A DNA stretch of 64,000 nt from Coriobacteriaceae bacterium (GCA_025993015.1 DAJPFV010000001.1:1674001-1738000), one strand, 5' to 3'. Shown: positions 16,460 through 25,260, numbered from the stretch's first letter. Made by a program: numbers and translations. Notes: generated from the sequence alone by a model not told the origin.

Positions 16460-16882
16460 ATGAACAAAGAAGAGCTCAAGAAGCTGTTGCCGCATCGTGA
16501 GCCGATGCTTTTGCTCGACGAAGCCGAGCTAGTGGGCGACGAGGCCCACGGCAAGATCACGATTACGGGCGACGAGTACTTTTTGCAGGGGCATTTTCCG
16601 GGAAACCCGGTCGTCCCCGGCGTGATCCAGTGCGAGATGCTCGCCCAGAACTGCTGCGTGCTGCTGATGGGCGATGAGGAGGCGCGCGGCGCGACGCCGT
16701 TCTACACGAGTCTGGACAAGGTGCGCTTTAAGCGTCCGGTGCGCCCGGGCGACACGGTTGATCTGGTGTGCTCCATCACGCGTGCGCGCGGGCCGTTCCG
16801 CTTTGCGACGGGTACTGCGAGCGTCAACGGTGAGGTTTGCTGCCGCGCCGATATGTCTTTTGCACTCATGCACGAAAGTTAA
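16460..16882 (+). CDS. fabZ: 3-hydroxyacyl-ACP dehydratase
   Basis: Dehydrates 3-hydroxyacyl-ACP. Hot-dog fold of 140 residues with LLPHREPMLLLD and the active-site GHFPGNPVVPGV followed by the catalytic Glu in IQCEML. ATG at 16460 is preferred because AGGTGA lies just upstream; a GTG at 16451 abuts the accB stop. Confidence 0.95.
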   Translation: MNKEELKKLLPHREPMLLLDEAELVGDEAHGKITITGDEYFLQGHFPGNPVVPGVIQCEMLAQNCCVLLMGDEEARGATPFYTSLDKVRFKRPVRPGDTVDLVCSITRARGPFRFATGTASVNGEVCCRADMSFALMHES

Positions 16883-16892
16883 GGAAGGCTTC

Positions 16893-18236
16893 ATGTTCGA
16901 CAAAGTGCTCATCGCCAACCGCGGCGAGGTCGCGGTCCGTGTTATCCGCGCGTGCCGCGATATGGGCATCAAGACCGTCGCCGTCTACTCCACGGCCGAT
17001 GCGGACGCGCTGCACGTGCAGCTTGCCGACGAGGCGTATTGCATCGGCGGCCCGCGTCTTGCCGAGAGCTACCTCAACGACGATGCTGTGCTCACCTGTG
17101 CCGTGAAGTCGGGGGCTAAGGCAATTCACCCCGGCTACGGTTTCTTTTCTGAGAAGGCGAGCTTCGTGCGCGACTGCGACAAGTATGGCCTGGCGTTTGT
17201 CGGTCCTTCGGCCGAGGTGATCGACAGCATGGGCGACAAGGATGCCGCACGTCGAACGGCTGCCGCGGCGGGCGTGCCCATCGTGCCGGGCTGCGATTTG
17301 CTCAAAAGTCCCGAGGAGGCAACGGCCGAGGCCGAGCGCATTGGCTGCCCCGTGCTTATTAAGGCGCGGGCGGGCGGCGGCGGTCGCGGCATTCGCAAGG
17401 TCGAGCGCGTGGAAGACGCGGCAAAGGCCTTTATTGAAGCACGTGCCGAGGGTGAGGCCGTTTTTGGCGACGGCGAGTGCTACATGGAGAAGTTCGTCGC
17501 GCCGGCGCACCACGTCGAAGTGCAGATTATGGCCGATAAGCAGGGCCATGTGTTTTCGCTCGGCGAGCGCGAGTGCTCGGTGCAGCGTCGCAACCAAAAG
17601 CTGATCGAGGAGAGCCCCGCGCCGTGCCTCGACGGACACGACGACATTCGTGCTCGCATGCACAAGGCAGCGCGTGACCTGGCTCGTGCCGTCGGCTACG
17701 AAGGAGCCGGTACCATCGAGTTCCTGTATTCGGACGACGGCAATTTCTACTTTATGGAAATGAACACGCGCTTGCAGGTGGAGCATCCGGTTACGGAGTT
17801 TGTGACCGATACCGACTTGGTCAAGTGGCAGCTGCGCGTGGCAGCCGGCCAGCCTTTGCCCTTTGAGCAGGAGGACATGCCGGTCCGCAACCACGCCATG
17901 GAGTGCCGCATCAATGCCGAGACGCCGGACTTTCTGCCGTCATGCGGAACGGTCACCGCGTTGCGTGTGCCGGGCGGTCCGCGCGTGCGCTGGGATTCCG
18001 CCATGTTTACCGGCGCGAACGTTCCGCCGTACTACGACTCCATGCTCGGCAAGCTCATCGTGTGTGCGCCCACGCGTGACGGCGCCATTCGCAAGATGCG
18101 CTCGGCCCTGGGCGAGCTCGTGATTGAGGGCGTGAGCGAAAACAGCGAGCTTCAGCTCGACGTGCTGGCAAACGACGAGTTCTTGTCGGGCATGTATCAC
18201 ACCGATCTGATGGGGCATCTCTATGCTGATGAATAG
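16893..18236 (+). CDS. accC: Acetyl-CoA carboxylase biotin carboxylase subunit
   Basis: ATP-dependent carboxylation of biotin on AccB. The 447-residue ATP-grasp protein begins MFDKVLIANRGEVAVRVIRA, with the glycine-rich loop KARAGGGGRGIRKV, CSVQRRNQKLIEE and EMNTRLQVEHPVTE. ATG at 16893 behind AAGGAAGG; a longer frame enters fabZ and was not used. Its end overlaps accDA by 14 nt. Confidence 0.97.
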   Translation: MFDKVLIANRGEVAVRVIRACRDMGIKTVAVYSTADADALHVQLADEAYCIGGPRLAESYLNDDAVLTCAVKSGAKAIHPGYGFFSEKASFVRDCDKYGLAFVGPSAEVIDSMGDKDAARRTAAAAGVPIVPGCDLLKSPEEATAEAERIGCPVLIKARAGGGGRGIRKVERVEDAAKAFIEARAEGEAVFGDGECYMEKFVAPAHHVEVQIMADKQGHVFSLGERECSVQRRNQKLIEESPAPCLDGHDDIRARMHKAARDLARAVGYEGAGTIEFLYSDDGNFYFMEMNTRLQVEHPVTEFVTDTDLVKWQLRVAAGQPLPFEQEDMPVRNHAMECRINAETPDFLPSCGTVTALRVPGGPRVRWDSAMFTGANVPPYYDSMLGKLIVCAPTRDGAIRKMRSALGELVIEGVSENSELQLDVLANDEFLSGMYHTDLMGHLYADE

Positions 18237-19947
18237 AAAAGCGAAGACGGTCAACGTCCTCGAGGGACCGATGACCGAGTCGTGCGCCGAGTTTCCCGCG
18301 CGCCACGTGTTTATCAAGTGCCCGGAGTGCCGCCGCGTGATCGATGAGGCACGCCTACACGACAACCTCGAGGTCTGCCCTCGTTGCGGCAAACACTTTC
18401 GCGTGAGCGGTCGCGCGCGCATGCGCATGACGGTCGACGAGGGCACGTTTGAGGAATGGGATGCCAATCTGGCGTCGGAGGACTTCCTCTCGTTTCCCGG
18501 CTATGCCGACAAGCTCAAGAGCGTGAGCGAGCGTTCGGGCGAGCGCGATGCCGTTGTGTGCGGCAGGGGCAAGGTCTGCGGCTGCGATACCGCGCTCTTC
18601 TTTATGGACGCCAACTTTATGATGGGCTCGATGGGCTCCGTGGTGGGCGAGAAGATCTGTCGCACATTTGAGCGTGCGACCGAGCTGGGATTGCCGGTTG
18701 TCGGCTTTACCGTTTCGGGCGGTGCGCGCATGCAGGAGGGCGTGACCTCGCTTATGCAGATGGCCAAGATTTCTGCGGCGGTTAGGCGCCACAGTGAGGC
18801 GGGCGGCCTGTATGTCACGGTGCTCACCGACCCCACGACCGGAGGCGTAACCGCGAGCTTTGCTATGGAGGGCGACATTATCCTGGCCGAGCCCGATGCC
18901 CTGACGGCATTTGCAGGCCCGCGCGTGATCGAGCAGAACATGCACAAGCGCCTGCCCAAGGGATTCCAGCGCTCCGAGTTTTTGCTGGAGCACGGCTTTT
19001 GCGATGCCGTTGTACCGCGTGGCGAGGTTGCGCTCACGGTAGGCGAGCTGCTGGCGCTGCACGAAGGGCACGCGCCCGGCCTGGGGGCACCGCACGAGAT
19101 TGTGCATACGGGCCGCCGCGGCAAAAAGCTGGGACATTTGTTCAAGCGCTCGGCCGCACCAAAAACCGCGCTCGAGATTGTCAAGCAGACCCGCTCGGCA
19201 GATCGCGCCACGGCAGGCGAGATGATCTCGCTGGGCCTGGATGGATTTGTGGAGCTACACGGCGACCGCTACTTTGGCGACGACGCCGCTGTGGTGGCTG
19301 GCATTGGCTGGAAAGACGGGCGCCCCGTAACGGTCATCGCCATCGAGCGCGGCACCACGACTAAAGAGCGCATGCGTCGCAACTTTGGCATGGCACATCC
19401 CGAGGGCTACCGCAAAGCGCGTCGCCTTATGCGCCAGGCCGAAAAGTTTGGTCGACCGGTTCTGTGCCTGGTCGATACTTCGGGCGCGTTTTGCGGCATC
19501 GGTGCCGAGGAGCGCGGCCAGGGCGAGGCGATTGCCCAGAACCTCATGGAGATGAGCGGCCTCAAGACGCCGATTGTCTCGGTGGTGACAGGCGAGGGCG
19601 GCTCTGGTGGCGCGCTGGCGCTATCCGTGTCCGACCGCATCCTGATGCTCTCGAGCTCGGCCTATTCAGTCGTGAGCCCCGAGGCCTGTGCGTCGATCCT
19701 GTGGAAGGATACCGAGCGCGCGAATGAGGCCGCCGAGGCGCTTAAGCTCACGGCCCCCGATCTGTTGGCGCTCGGCATCATCGACGGCATTGTTGACGAT
19801 AGGGGCCTGTCGCATGAGGAGATCGCCGGCGCCGTCATGTCCTCGGCATTCGATGCCTTCGATACGCTTGGGCGGCTCGACGACGCGACCCTCACAAACC
19901 TCCGCTACGAAAAGTACCGTGCAATCGGTCAGTACCGCACGATGTGA
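18223..19947 (+). CDS. Fused carboxyltransferase beta-alpha subunits (AccD-AccA)
   Basis: One 574-residue protein holds both carboxyltransferase halves. The first about 285 residues are AccD-like: a four-cysteine zinc ribbon CPECRR..CPRCGK and a crotonase fold with SGGARMQEG. From about residue 310 to the end is AccA-like: FVELHGDRYFGDD, GMAHPEGYRKA and GEGGSGGALALSV. Most bacteria make these as separate chains. Two possible starts, 18223 and 18229; neither has a strong ribosome site, so coupling to accC is likely. Last gene of the fatty-acid operon. Confidence 0.93.
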   Translation: MLMNRKAKTVNVLEGPMTESCAEFPARHVFIKCPECRRVIDEARLHDNLEVCPRCGKHFRVSGRARMRMTVDEGTFEEWDANLASEDFLSFPGYADKLKSVSERSGERDAVVCGRGKVCGCDTALFFMDANFMMGSMGSVVGEKICRTFERATELGLPVVGFTVSGGARMQEGVTSLMQMAKISAAVRRHSEAGGLYVTVLTDPTTGGVTASFAMEGDIILAEPDALTAFAGPRVIEQNMHKRLPKGFQRSEFLLEHGFCDAVVPRGEVALTVGELLALHEGHAPGLGAPHEIVHTGRRGKKLGHLFKRSAAPKTALEIVKQTRSADRATAGEMISLGLDGFVELHGDRYFGDDAAVVAGIGWKDGRPVTVIAIERGTTTKERMRRNFGMAHPEGYRKARRLMRQAEKFGRPVLCLVDTSGAFCGIGAEERGQGEAIAQNLMEMSGLKTPIVSVVTGEGGSGGALALSVSDRILMLSSSAYSVVSPEACASILWKDTERANEAAEALKLTAPDLLALGIIDGIVDDRGLSHEEIAGAVMSSAFDAFDTLGRLDDATLTNLRYEKYRAIGQYRTM

Positions 19948-19972
19948 TAAAGGGACAGCCCACATGTCACAT
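19948..19972. repeat. REP-like repeat upstream of the EIIC gene
   Basis: AAAGGGACAGCCCACATGTC then ACATT. A close copy lies after the gene at 21213-21239, in the same direction. Confidence 0.7.
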
Positions 19973-19987
19973 TGGGAAAGGCGTTCC

Positions 19988-21202
19988 ATGCCACAAGTTT
20001 CTAACACCTCGTTTACAACGACGGTTTCATCAAACGCCATGGCCGTGGTGGACTATCTGTCCAAAAGCATGATGTCGGCGTTGCCGTTTATTGTCTGCGC
20101 GGCGTTGTTCCGCACCGTCGCCGTCATTATGGGCGAAGGCATGCTGGGCCTATGGTCTGCCGATTCCGAAATCTATCGCCTGTTCTACAGTTGGCTCTAT
20201 AACGCCGGTTACTACTTTTTGCCCATTTATCTTGGTTGGGCGGCCGCCCGCCAGCTCGGTTGCTCGGAGCAGCTGGGCATGATGCTGGGCGGCGTATTGA
20301 TTGCGCCCGATCTGCTTAAGCTCGTCGATGCCGCATCGACGACGGCGGCATCGATGACTTCCGTGTATGGCCTGCTTCCCGCGCCGGTCAACGATTACAC
20401 GACGACTGTTATTCCGGTTCTCATCTCGGTGCCCGTGCTATGGCGAGTGGAGTGTTTCTTTCGGCGCGTTATCCCTAAGGCCGTGGCGTTTTCGTTCGTT
20501 CCGTTTGCGACCATGCTCGTCATGGTTCCGGTTTCGCTGTGTATTACGGCGCCGGCGGGCAGCTATCTGGGCATGCTGTTGGGCCAGCTTATGTTTATGC
20601 TTGGCAATTCCGGTGGCATCGTGTCGCTGCTCACGCTCATGGGGCTTGCTGCGGGCTGGGAGTTCCTAAAGATCGCCGGCGTCAGCAACGTTGTCCTATC
20701 GCTCGCCTATGCGCAGTTTATGAGTGTGGGAACGGATTCGTGCATCCTGATTGCCGCGACGATGGCGACGTTCGCCGTTTGGGGCATGCCTTTTGGCGCG
20801 TCGCTCCGCGTTGCGGATAAGGACGAGAAGGCGCTCATGCTGGGCTACTCAATCTCGGGCGTTCTTGGCGGCGTAAGCGAGCCGGCGCTGTACGGTTGCG
20901 GCTTTAAATATGGCAGGTGCCTGACGTGCATGGCCATTGGCGGCGCCGTCGGAGGCCTTGTTGCAGCCGTGGGCCACGTTACGGCCTATACCATCGGCAT
21001 GACGAATGTTCTCATGGTCATTGGCTTTGCCACGGGCGGCATCTCGAACCTGCTGTGGTGCTGCGCTGCCGGCGGTGTGGCATTTGCGGTGTCTGCGGCG
21101 CTGAGCTACTGCTTTGGCGTGGTGCCGGCGAAGGGGCGGGCGGCAGAAGACGGAGCCGATTTGCCCGAAACCTCGAAGAGCGCGGCCGAAGCAAGCGCAT
21201 AA
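19988..21202 (+). CDS. Orphan PTS-type EIIC membrane protein
   Basis: A 404-residue integral membrane protein with about ten hydrophobic segments and the EIIC signature GVSEPALYGCGF, near the glucose/beta-glucoside branch of phosphotransferase permeases. No EIIA or EIIB domain is attached and none is encoded nearby, so it must borrow them or work without them. The C-terminus is a short charged tail. Start taken at ATG 19988 behind GGGAAAGG; an ATG at 19964 lies in a repeat. Substrate unknown. Confidence 0.8.
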   Translation: MPQVSNTSFTTTVSSNAMAVVDYLSKSMMSALPFIVCAALFRTVAVIMGEGMLGLWSADSEIYRLFYSWLYNAGYYFLPIYLGWAAARQLGCSEQLGMMLGGVLIAPDLLKLVDAASTTAASMTSVYGLLPAPVNDYTTTVIPVLISVPVLWRVECFFRRVIPKAVAFSFVPFATMLVMVPVSLCITAPAGSYLGMLLGQLMFMLGNSGGIVSLLTLMGLAAGWEFLKIAGVSNVVLSLAYAQFMSVGTDSCILIAATMATFAVWGMPFGASLRVADKDEKALMLGYSISGVLGGVSEPALYGCGFKYGRCLTCMAIGGAVGGLVAAVGHVTAYTIGMTNVLMVIGFATGGISNLLWCCAAGGVAFAVSAALSYCFGVVPAKGRAAEDGADLPETSKSAAEASA

Positions 21203-21212
21203 ATCGATCGAC

Positions 21213-21239
21213 AAAGGGACAGTCCTGCATGTCACATTC
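21213..21239. repeat. REP-like repeat downstream of the EIIC gene
   Basis: AAAGGGACAGTCCTGCATGT then CACATT, the same family and direction as 19948-19972. The remaining gap to the next gene shows no clear gene. Confidence 0.7.
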
Positions 21240-21352
21240 CAAGGTCGTGGCCCATGTGGGTTGCGGCCTTTTTGTATCTGGGGGACAAAGTGGCTACACT
21301 ACAATCCGTTTGAGCAATAGATATATAGATAGCATCGTGGGGGCGGATGTAG

Positions 21353-22507
21353 ATGGTTGAGTGGATTGTTAAGCGTGCGCAGGGCGACCGTGCGCGCGTG
21401 GGCACGTTGACGGGCGTGGTGTGTATTCTCGCCAATGTGGCACTATGCGCTGCAAAGGGCGCAATTGGCGTGCTGTCGGGATCGGTTTCGATCGTGGCGG
21501 ATGCCATGAACAACCTGTCCGATGCCAGCTCGAATATCGTGAGCGTGCTGGGCTTTAAGCTGGCGAGCAAGCCGGCCGACCCCGAGCATCCTTACGGCCA
21601 CGGTCGCTATGAGTATCTCTCGGGTCTGGTCGTGGCGGCGCTCGTGCTGCTGATTGGCGTTGAGCTGGTGAAGTCCTCGGTCGAGCGCGTCATCCACCCC
21701 GAACCTGTCGAGTTCTCGCTTGCCCTGGTGGCAGTTCTAGTGCTTTCGATGGTCGTAAAGCTCTGGATGGCGGCCCTCAACCAAAAGCTCGGCGATCGCA
21801 TTGAGTCCGAGACGCTGCATGCGACCGCGCAGGATTCCAAGAACGATGTCCTTGCTACGGGCGCCGTGCTGGCGTGCGCAATTGTTTCGCAGGTGACGCA
21901 TATCAATCTTGATGCATGGGTCGGCCTTGCCGTTGGCGCTTATATTGGCTGGAGCGGCTTTGAACTCATCCAGGATACGGTGAGCCCGCTTTTGGGCCAG
22001 TCACCCGATCCTAAGCTGGTCAAGCACATTCGAGACAAGATCATGAGCTATCCCGGCGTTTTGGGCGTTCACGATTTGATGGTTCACGACTACGGCCCGG
22101 GCAGGAAGTTTGCAAGTGCGCACGCCGAGATGGCGGCCGAAGCCAGCCCGCTGGAAAGCCACGACACGCTCGATAACATCGAGCAGTCGTTTAGGGACGA
22201 AGACGGCATGATCGTCACGCTTCACTACGATCCCATCGTGACCGATGACCCCAAGGTGGCGAGCATGCGCTTGCGCATTCACGCCATGGCTCAGGAGATC
22301 GATAACCGCCTCTCGATTCATGACCTACGCTGTGTGCCGGGTCCTACGCACACCAACGTGATCTTTGACTGCGTGCGTCCCTCGGATCTGCAGATGAGTG
22401 CCGAAGACTTAAAGCACGCGCTGGCACAACGGGTCGAATCGGAATATCCCAAGTCGATTGCCAAGATTACGATCGACGAAGACTACGTAGGCCATACCCA
22501 CGAGTAA
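21353..22507 (+). CDS. Cation diffusion facilitator family transporter
   Basis: Proton-coupled efflux of a divalent metal. The 384-residue protein has six membrane segments with the metal-site patterns ADAMNNLSDASSN and HATAQDSKNDV, then a cytoplasmic C-terminal domain from about residue 210, longer than in FieF. Metal (Mn, Fe or Zn) cannot be told from sequence alone. ATG at 21353; weak ribosome site. Confidence 0.9.
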   Translation: MVEWIVKRAQGDRARVGTLTGVVCILANVALCAAKGAIGVLSGSVSIVADAMNNLSDASSNIVSVLGFKLASKPADPEHPYGHGRYEYLSGLVVAALVLLIGVELVKSSVERVIHPEPVEFSLALVAVLVLSMVVKLWMAALNQKLGDRIESETLHATAQDSKNDVLATGAVLACAIVSQVTHINLDAWVGLAVGAYIGWSGFELIQDTVSPLLGQSPDPKLVKHIRDKIMSYPGVLGVHDLMVHDYGPGRKFASAHAEMAAEASPLESHDTLDNIEQSFRDEDGMIVTLHYDPIVTDDPKVASMRLRIHAMAQEIDNRLSIHDLRCVPGPTHTNVIFDCVRPSDLQMSAEDLKHALAQRVESEYPKSIAKITIDEDYVGHTHE

Positions 22508-22546
22508 GGCCACGCCGATAAAGCAACTGATGCAGAAGGGGAGAGC

Positions 22547-23173
22547 ATGAAGAAACTGTATCTACTCCGCCACGGTCAGACGGAGTTCAACGTCAAAAAG
22601 CTGGTCCAGGGTCGCTGCGATTCACCGCTCACCGACTTAGGCCGTCAGCAAGCCGGGATGGCAGCCGCATGGCTCAAAGCCCACGGCGTCGTCCCCGACA
22701 AAGTGGTCTCTTCACCCTTAGGCCGAGCCATGGACACAGCTCGGCTCGTCGCAACCGAACTCCTTGGCCCGGACGCAGCAGTCGAGCCCTGCGAAGGCAT
22801 CATCGAGCGCTGCTACGGCTCCTTCGAAGAAGGCCCCCACGACGCGCTACCCACCGACGTCTGGGATCCGGGCGAGGACCTGGTCCCCTTTGGAGGAGAA
22901 GGAAGCCGCGCGCTGCAAGAACGCATGGTAGACACCCTCACCAATCTCATGGGAGCCGAGGGCATCGAAACCCTCCTAGCAGTAAGCCACGGCAGCGCCA
23001 GCCGCCAATTCATCAAGGCTGCAACCCCAGAGGGCTTCAAGCTCCCAACAAAACTTCCCAACTGCGCCATCATGATCTTCGATTTTGACGAGGAAAAGCC
23101 ACAAGCAGAAGGCGAGCCAATGCAATGTAGGTTCACCCTTCAGCAAATAGTGGATCCCCAACAAAGTCATTAG
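22547..23173 (+). CDS. Histidine phosphatase family protein
   Basis: Phosphoglycerate-mutase-like fold, 208 residues, with the phosphohistidine motif LRHGQTEFN and a second His in AVSHGSASRQ. Probably a small-molecule phosphatase rather than glycolytic mutase, given its length. ATG behind GGGAGA. Codons such as CTA, GTA, TCA and CCA are more common than in the genes on either side, which hints at a different origin. Confidence 0.88.
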   Translation: MKKLYLLRHGQTEFNVKKLVQGRCDSPLTDLGRQQAGMAAAWLKAHGVVPDKVVSSPLGRAMDTARLVATELLGPDAAVEPCEGIIERCYGSFEEGPHDALPTDVWDPGEDLVPFGGEGSRALQERMVDTLTNLMGAEGIETLLAVSHGSASRQFIKAATPEGFKLPTKLPNCAIMIFDFDEEKPQAEGEPMQCRFTLQQIVDPQQSH

Positions 23174-23208
23174 CCTGAGCGAGCAGAGTTAAGCAGACAT
23201 CAACGTGT

Positions 23209-23365
23209 CGTCTCCCGAGCACGGCGGAGGGCCGGAGAAATATATTAAGGTCATCGCGAGTTCCGCACGCAAAGAAGGCCACTTAATGTGGCCTTCGTCT
23301 TGCGCAGGACTGTAGAGCAGGGACCTTAATATATTTCTCCGGCCCTCCGCCGTGCTCGGGAGACG
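23209..23365 (+). ncRNA. Conserved structured element, copy 2
   Basis: Perfect 44-bp outer stem (23209-23252 with 23322-23365) around a core that matches copy 1 at 4396-4512: TCGCGAGTTCCGCACGCAAA, an inner hairpin GAAGGCCAC-TTAAT-GTGGCCTTC, then CTTGCGCAGGACTGTAGAG. The inner stem differs from copy 1 at paired positions but stays fully paired, and the outer arms share no sequence with copy 1. Lies between the phosphatase gene and the rplC leader. Confidence 0.75.
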
Positions 23366-23624
23366 TGCCACGCACTTTACCTGCGTAAACAATGTGAGTG
23401 AAATATGAATCTCGATGGATACGCCCGCAGCCGTGTATACTAAACAGCTGTGTGAAACCAGGGGAGTATTCTGGCTGGACAAAATGCCTGCTTAATAGGG
23501 TTGTCAGGTAGTCCGGACGCAATACAAGGCTGGGGAGCACGTCGTGTAAGTAGTGGTCCTCTAGGGGCGTACGCTCGGTGGTGTACGCATTGTCCCAAGA
23601 CCACGCGAGAGTTGGGATCATATC
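23366..23624 (+). promoter_or_regulatory. rplC promoter and long leader
   Basis: A -10 box TATACT lies at 23436-23441 with a weak -35. A 25-bp motif at 23416-23440 (TGGATACGCCCG..CCGTG) recurs upstream of rplB at 25281-25305 with four changes. About 180 nt of leader then precede rplC; it can form several hairpins (such as CCAG..CTGG near 23458) and could be an autoregulatory leader of the S10 type. No protein is seen in it. Confidence 0.5.
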
Positions 23625-24245
23625 TTGATCAGCATGATTCTCGGCCGCAAGATTGGCATGACCCAGGTTTGGGACGAGGACGACAACGTCGTTCCCGTCA
23701 CGGTCATCCAGGCTGGCCCCTGCGCTGTCTCGCAGGTTAAAACTCAGGCAACCGACGGCTATGACGCCGTCCAGATCGGTTTCGGCGACATCAAGGCCAA
23801 GAACGTGAACAAGCCCATGGCTGGTCACTTCGCTAAGGCTGGCGTCGAGCCTGTCCGTTTCCTTCGTGAGGTCCGCGTCGAGAACGGCGAGGAGCACAAG
23901 GTCGGCGAGGTTGTCACCGTCGCTGATTTCGCTGATGTCGAGAAGGTCGACGTCATCGGTACCTCCAAGGGTAAGGGCTTCCAGGGTCGCATCAAGCGCT
24001 GGGGTCAGCGCCGCGGTCCTATGACGCATGGTTCTCACTTCCAGCGTCACCCCGGTTCTATCGGTCAGTGCGCCTATCCTGCGCGCGTCCTCAAGGGCGT
24101 CAAGATGGCCGGTCACATGGGTAACGAGCGCGTTACCGTCAAGAACCTTTCCGTTGTCCGCATCGATGCCGAGCAGAACCTCATCTTGGTCAAGGGCGCT
24201 GTCCCGGGTGCCAAGAATGGTCTCGTCGCCATCCGTATGGCCTAA
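23625..24245 (+). CDS. rplC: 50S ribosomal protein L3
   Basis: Early-assembly protein near the peptidyl-transferase centre. 206 residues, beginning MISMILGRKIGMTQVWDE. Start taken as TTG at 23625 because L3 proteins begin M-I/V-x-x-I-x-G-x-K; the ribosome site is weak. It contains the conserved loop around THGSHFQRHPGSIG. First gene of the rplC block. Confidence 0.95.
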   Translation: MISMILGRKIGMTQVWDEDDNVVPVTVIQAGPCAVSQVKTQATDGYDAVQIGFGDIKAKNVNKPMAGHFAKAGVEPVRFLREVRVENGEEHKVGEVVTVADFADVEKVDVIGTSKGKGFQGRIKRWGQRRGPMTHGSHFQRHPGSIGQCAYPARVLKGVKMAGHMGNERVTVKNLSVVRIDAEQNLILVKGAVPGAKNGLVAIRMA

Positions 24246-24291
24246 GGGCCCAGCCCATTTAGCCCAGCGTCATACCAAGGAGAACACTTAA

Positions 24292-24918
24292 ATGGCAAAG
24301 TTTGAAGTAAAGAACAGCGAGGGCAAGAAGGTCGCCGAGGCCGAGCTCGCCGCTGAGGTGTACGGCATCGAGCCGAACATCCACGTTATGCACCACATCG
24401 TCAAGTGCCAGATGGCCTCTTGGCGTCAGGGCACCCAGTCTGCTAAGGGTCGCTCTGAGGTTTCCGGTGGCGGCAAGAAGCCTTGGCGTCAGAAGGGCAC
24501 CGGCCGTGCCCGCCAGGGTTCCATCCGTGCTGCCCAGTGGCGTCACGGTGGCGTTGTCTTCGCCCCCAAGCCCCGTTCCTACGCTAAGCGTATGAACAAC
24601 AAGGAGGTCAAGCTGGCTATGCGCTCCGCGCTGTCCGCCAAGCTGGCCGATGGCGAGCTCGTGCTCGTCGACGACTACGGCTTCGAGAAGCCTTCCACCA
24701 AGGCTGCCGTCGCCATGCTCAAGGCTCTCGGCCTTGAGGGCAAGCGTCTGACCATCATCGTTCGCGATGAGGACGTCAACGCCTACCTGTCGTTCCGCAA
24801 CATTCCCAAGACGTTCATCATCACTGCCGACGAGGCCAACACCTACGATCTCGTCAACAACAACGCTGTGCTGATGCCCGCCGACATCGCCGCTCACTTC
24901 GGGGAGGTGCTTGCATAA
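24292..24918 (+). CDS. rplD: 50S ribosomal protein L4
   Basis: Lines the exit tunnel; in many bacteria it also represses its own operon. 208 residues, with the extended loop GGGKKPWRQKGTGRARQG. ATG behind AAGGAG. Directly abuts rplW. Confidence 0.97.
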   Translation: MAKFEVKNSEGKKVAEAELAAEVYGIEPNIHVMHHIVKCQMASWRQGTQSAKGRSEVSGGGKKPWRQKGTGRARQGSIRAAQWRHGGVVFAPKPRSYAKRMNNKEVKLAMRSALSAKLADGELVLVDDYGFEKPSTKAAVAMLKALGLEGKRLTIIVRDEDVNAYLSFRNIPKTFIITADEANTYDLVNNNAVLMPADIAAHFGEVLA

Positions 24919-25206
24919 ATGACCGCCCACGAGATCATCATCCGTCCGATCGTGTCCGAGCGTTCCTTCTCCGGCATGGAGCAGAACAAGTACACGTTCG
25001 AGGTCGCCAAGGATGCTAACAAGTATCAGATCAAGGACGCTGTCGAGGAGATCTTCGGCGTCAAGGTCGTTCGCGTGAACACCCTGACGGTCAAGCCCAA
25101 GACCAAGCGCGTGCGCTATGTCGCCGGCAAGACCCGTTCTTGGAAGAAGGCCATCGTCACGCTGGCCGAGGGCGACACCATCGAGGTCTTTGGCAACCAG
25201 GCCTAA
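24919..25206 (+). CDS. rplW: 50S ribosomal protein L23
   Basis: Exit-site protein that docks trigger factor and SRP. 95 residues with IIRPIVSERS and KPKTKRVR. Starts one base after the rplD stop. A hairpin follows before rplB. Confidence 0.96.
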   Translation: MTAHEIIIRPIVSERSFSGMEQNKYTFEVAKDANKYQIKDAVEEIFGVKVVRVNTLTVKPKTKRVRYVAGKTRSWKKAIVTLAEGDTIEVFGNQA

Positions 25207-25224
25207 GACTCGCTGCTGTTGAGT

Positions 25225-25260
25225 GAGCTCATGCCTCCCAAATAGGGGAGGCGAGAGCTC
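25225..25260 (+). terminator. Hairpin between rplW and rplB
   Basis: GAGCTC and GCCTCCC pair with GGGAGGC and GAGCTC around a 6-nt loop; AAGGTTTT follows. It may be a partial terminator or processing site. Confidence 0.6.

Noticed and set aside
14687..16495. Minus-strand open frame of 602 codons across fabF and accB
   Set aside because: Shadow of the fatty-acid genes; the product is His/Arg/Gly-rich without a fold, and no start signal is present.
18223..19947. Propionyl-CoA type carboxyltransferase
   Set aside because: The N-terminal four-cysteine zinc ribbon and the AccA-like second half fit bacterial AccD and AccA; the FAS II context agrees.
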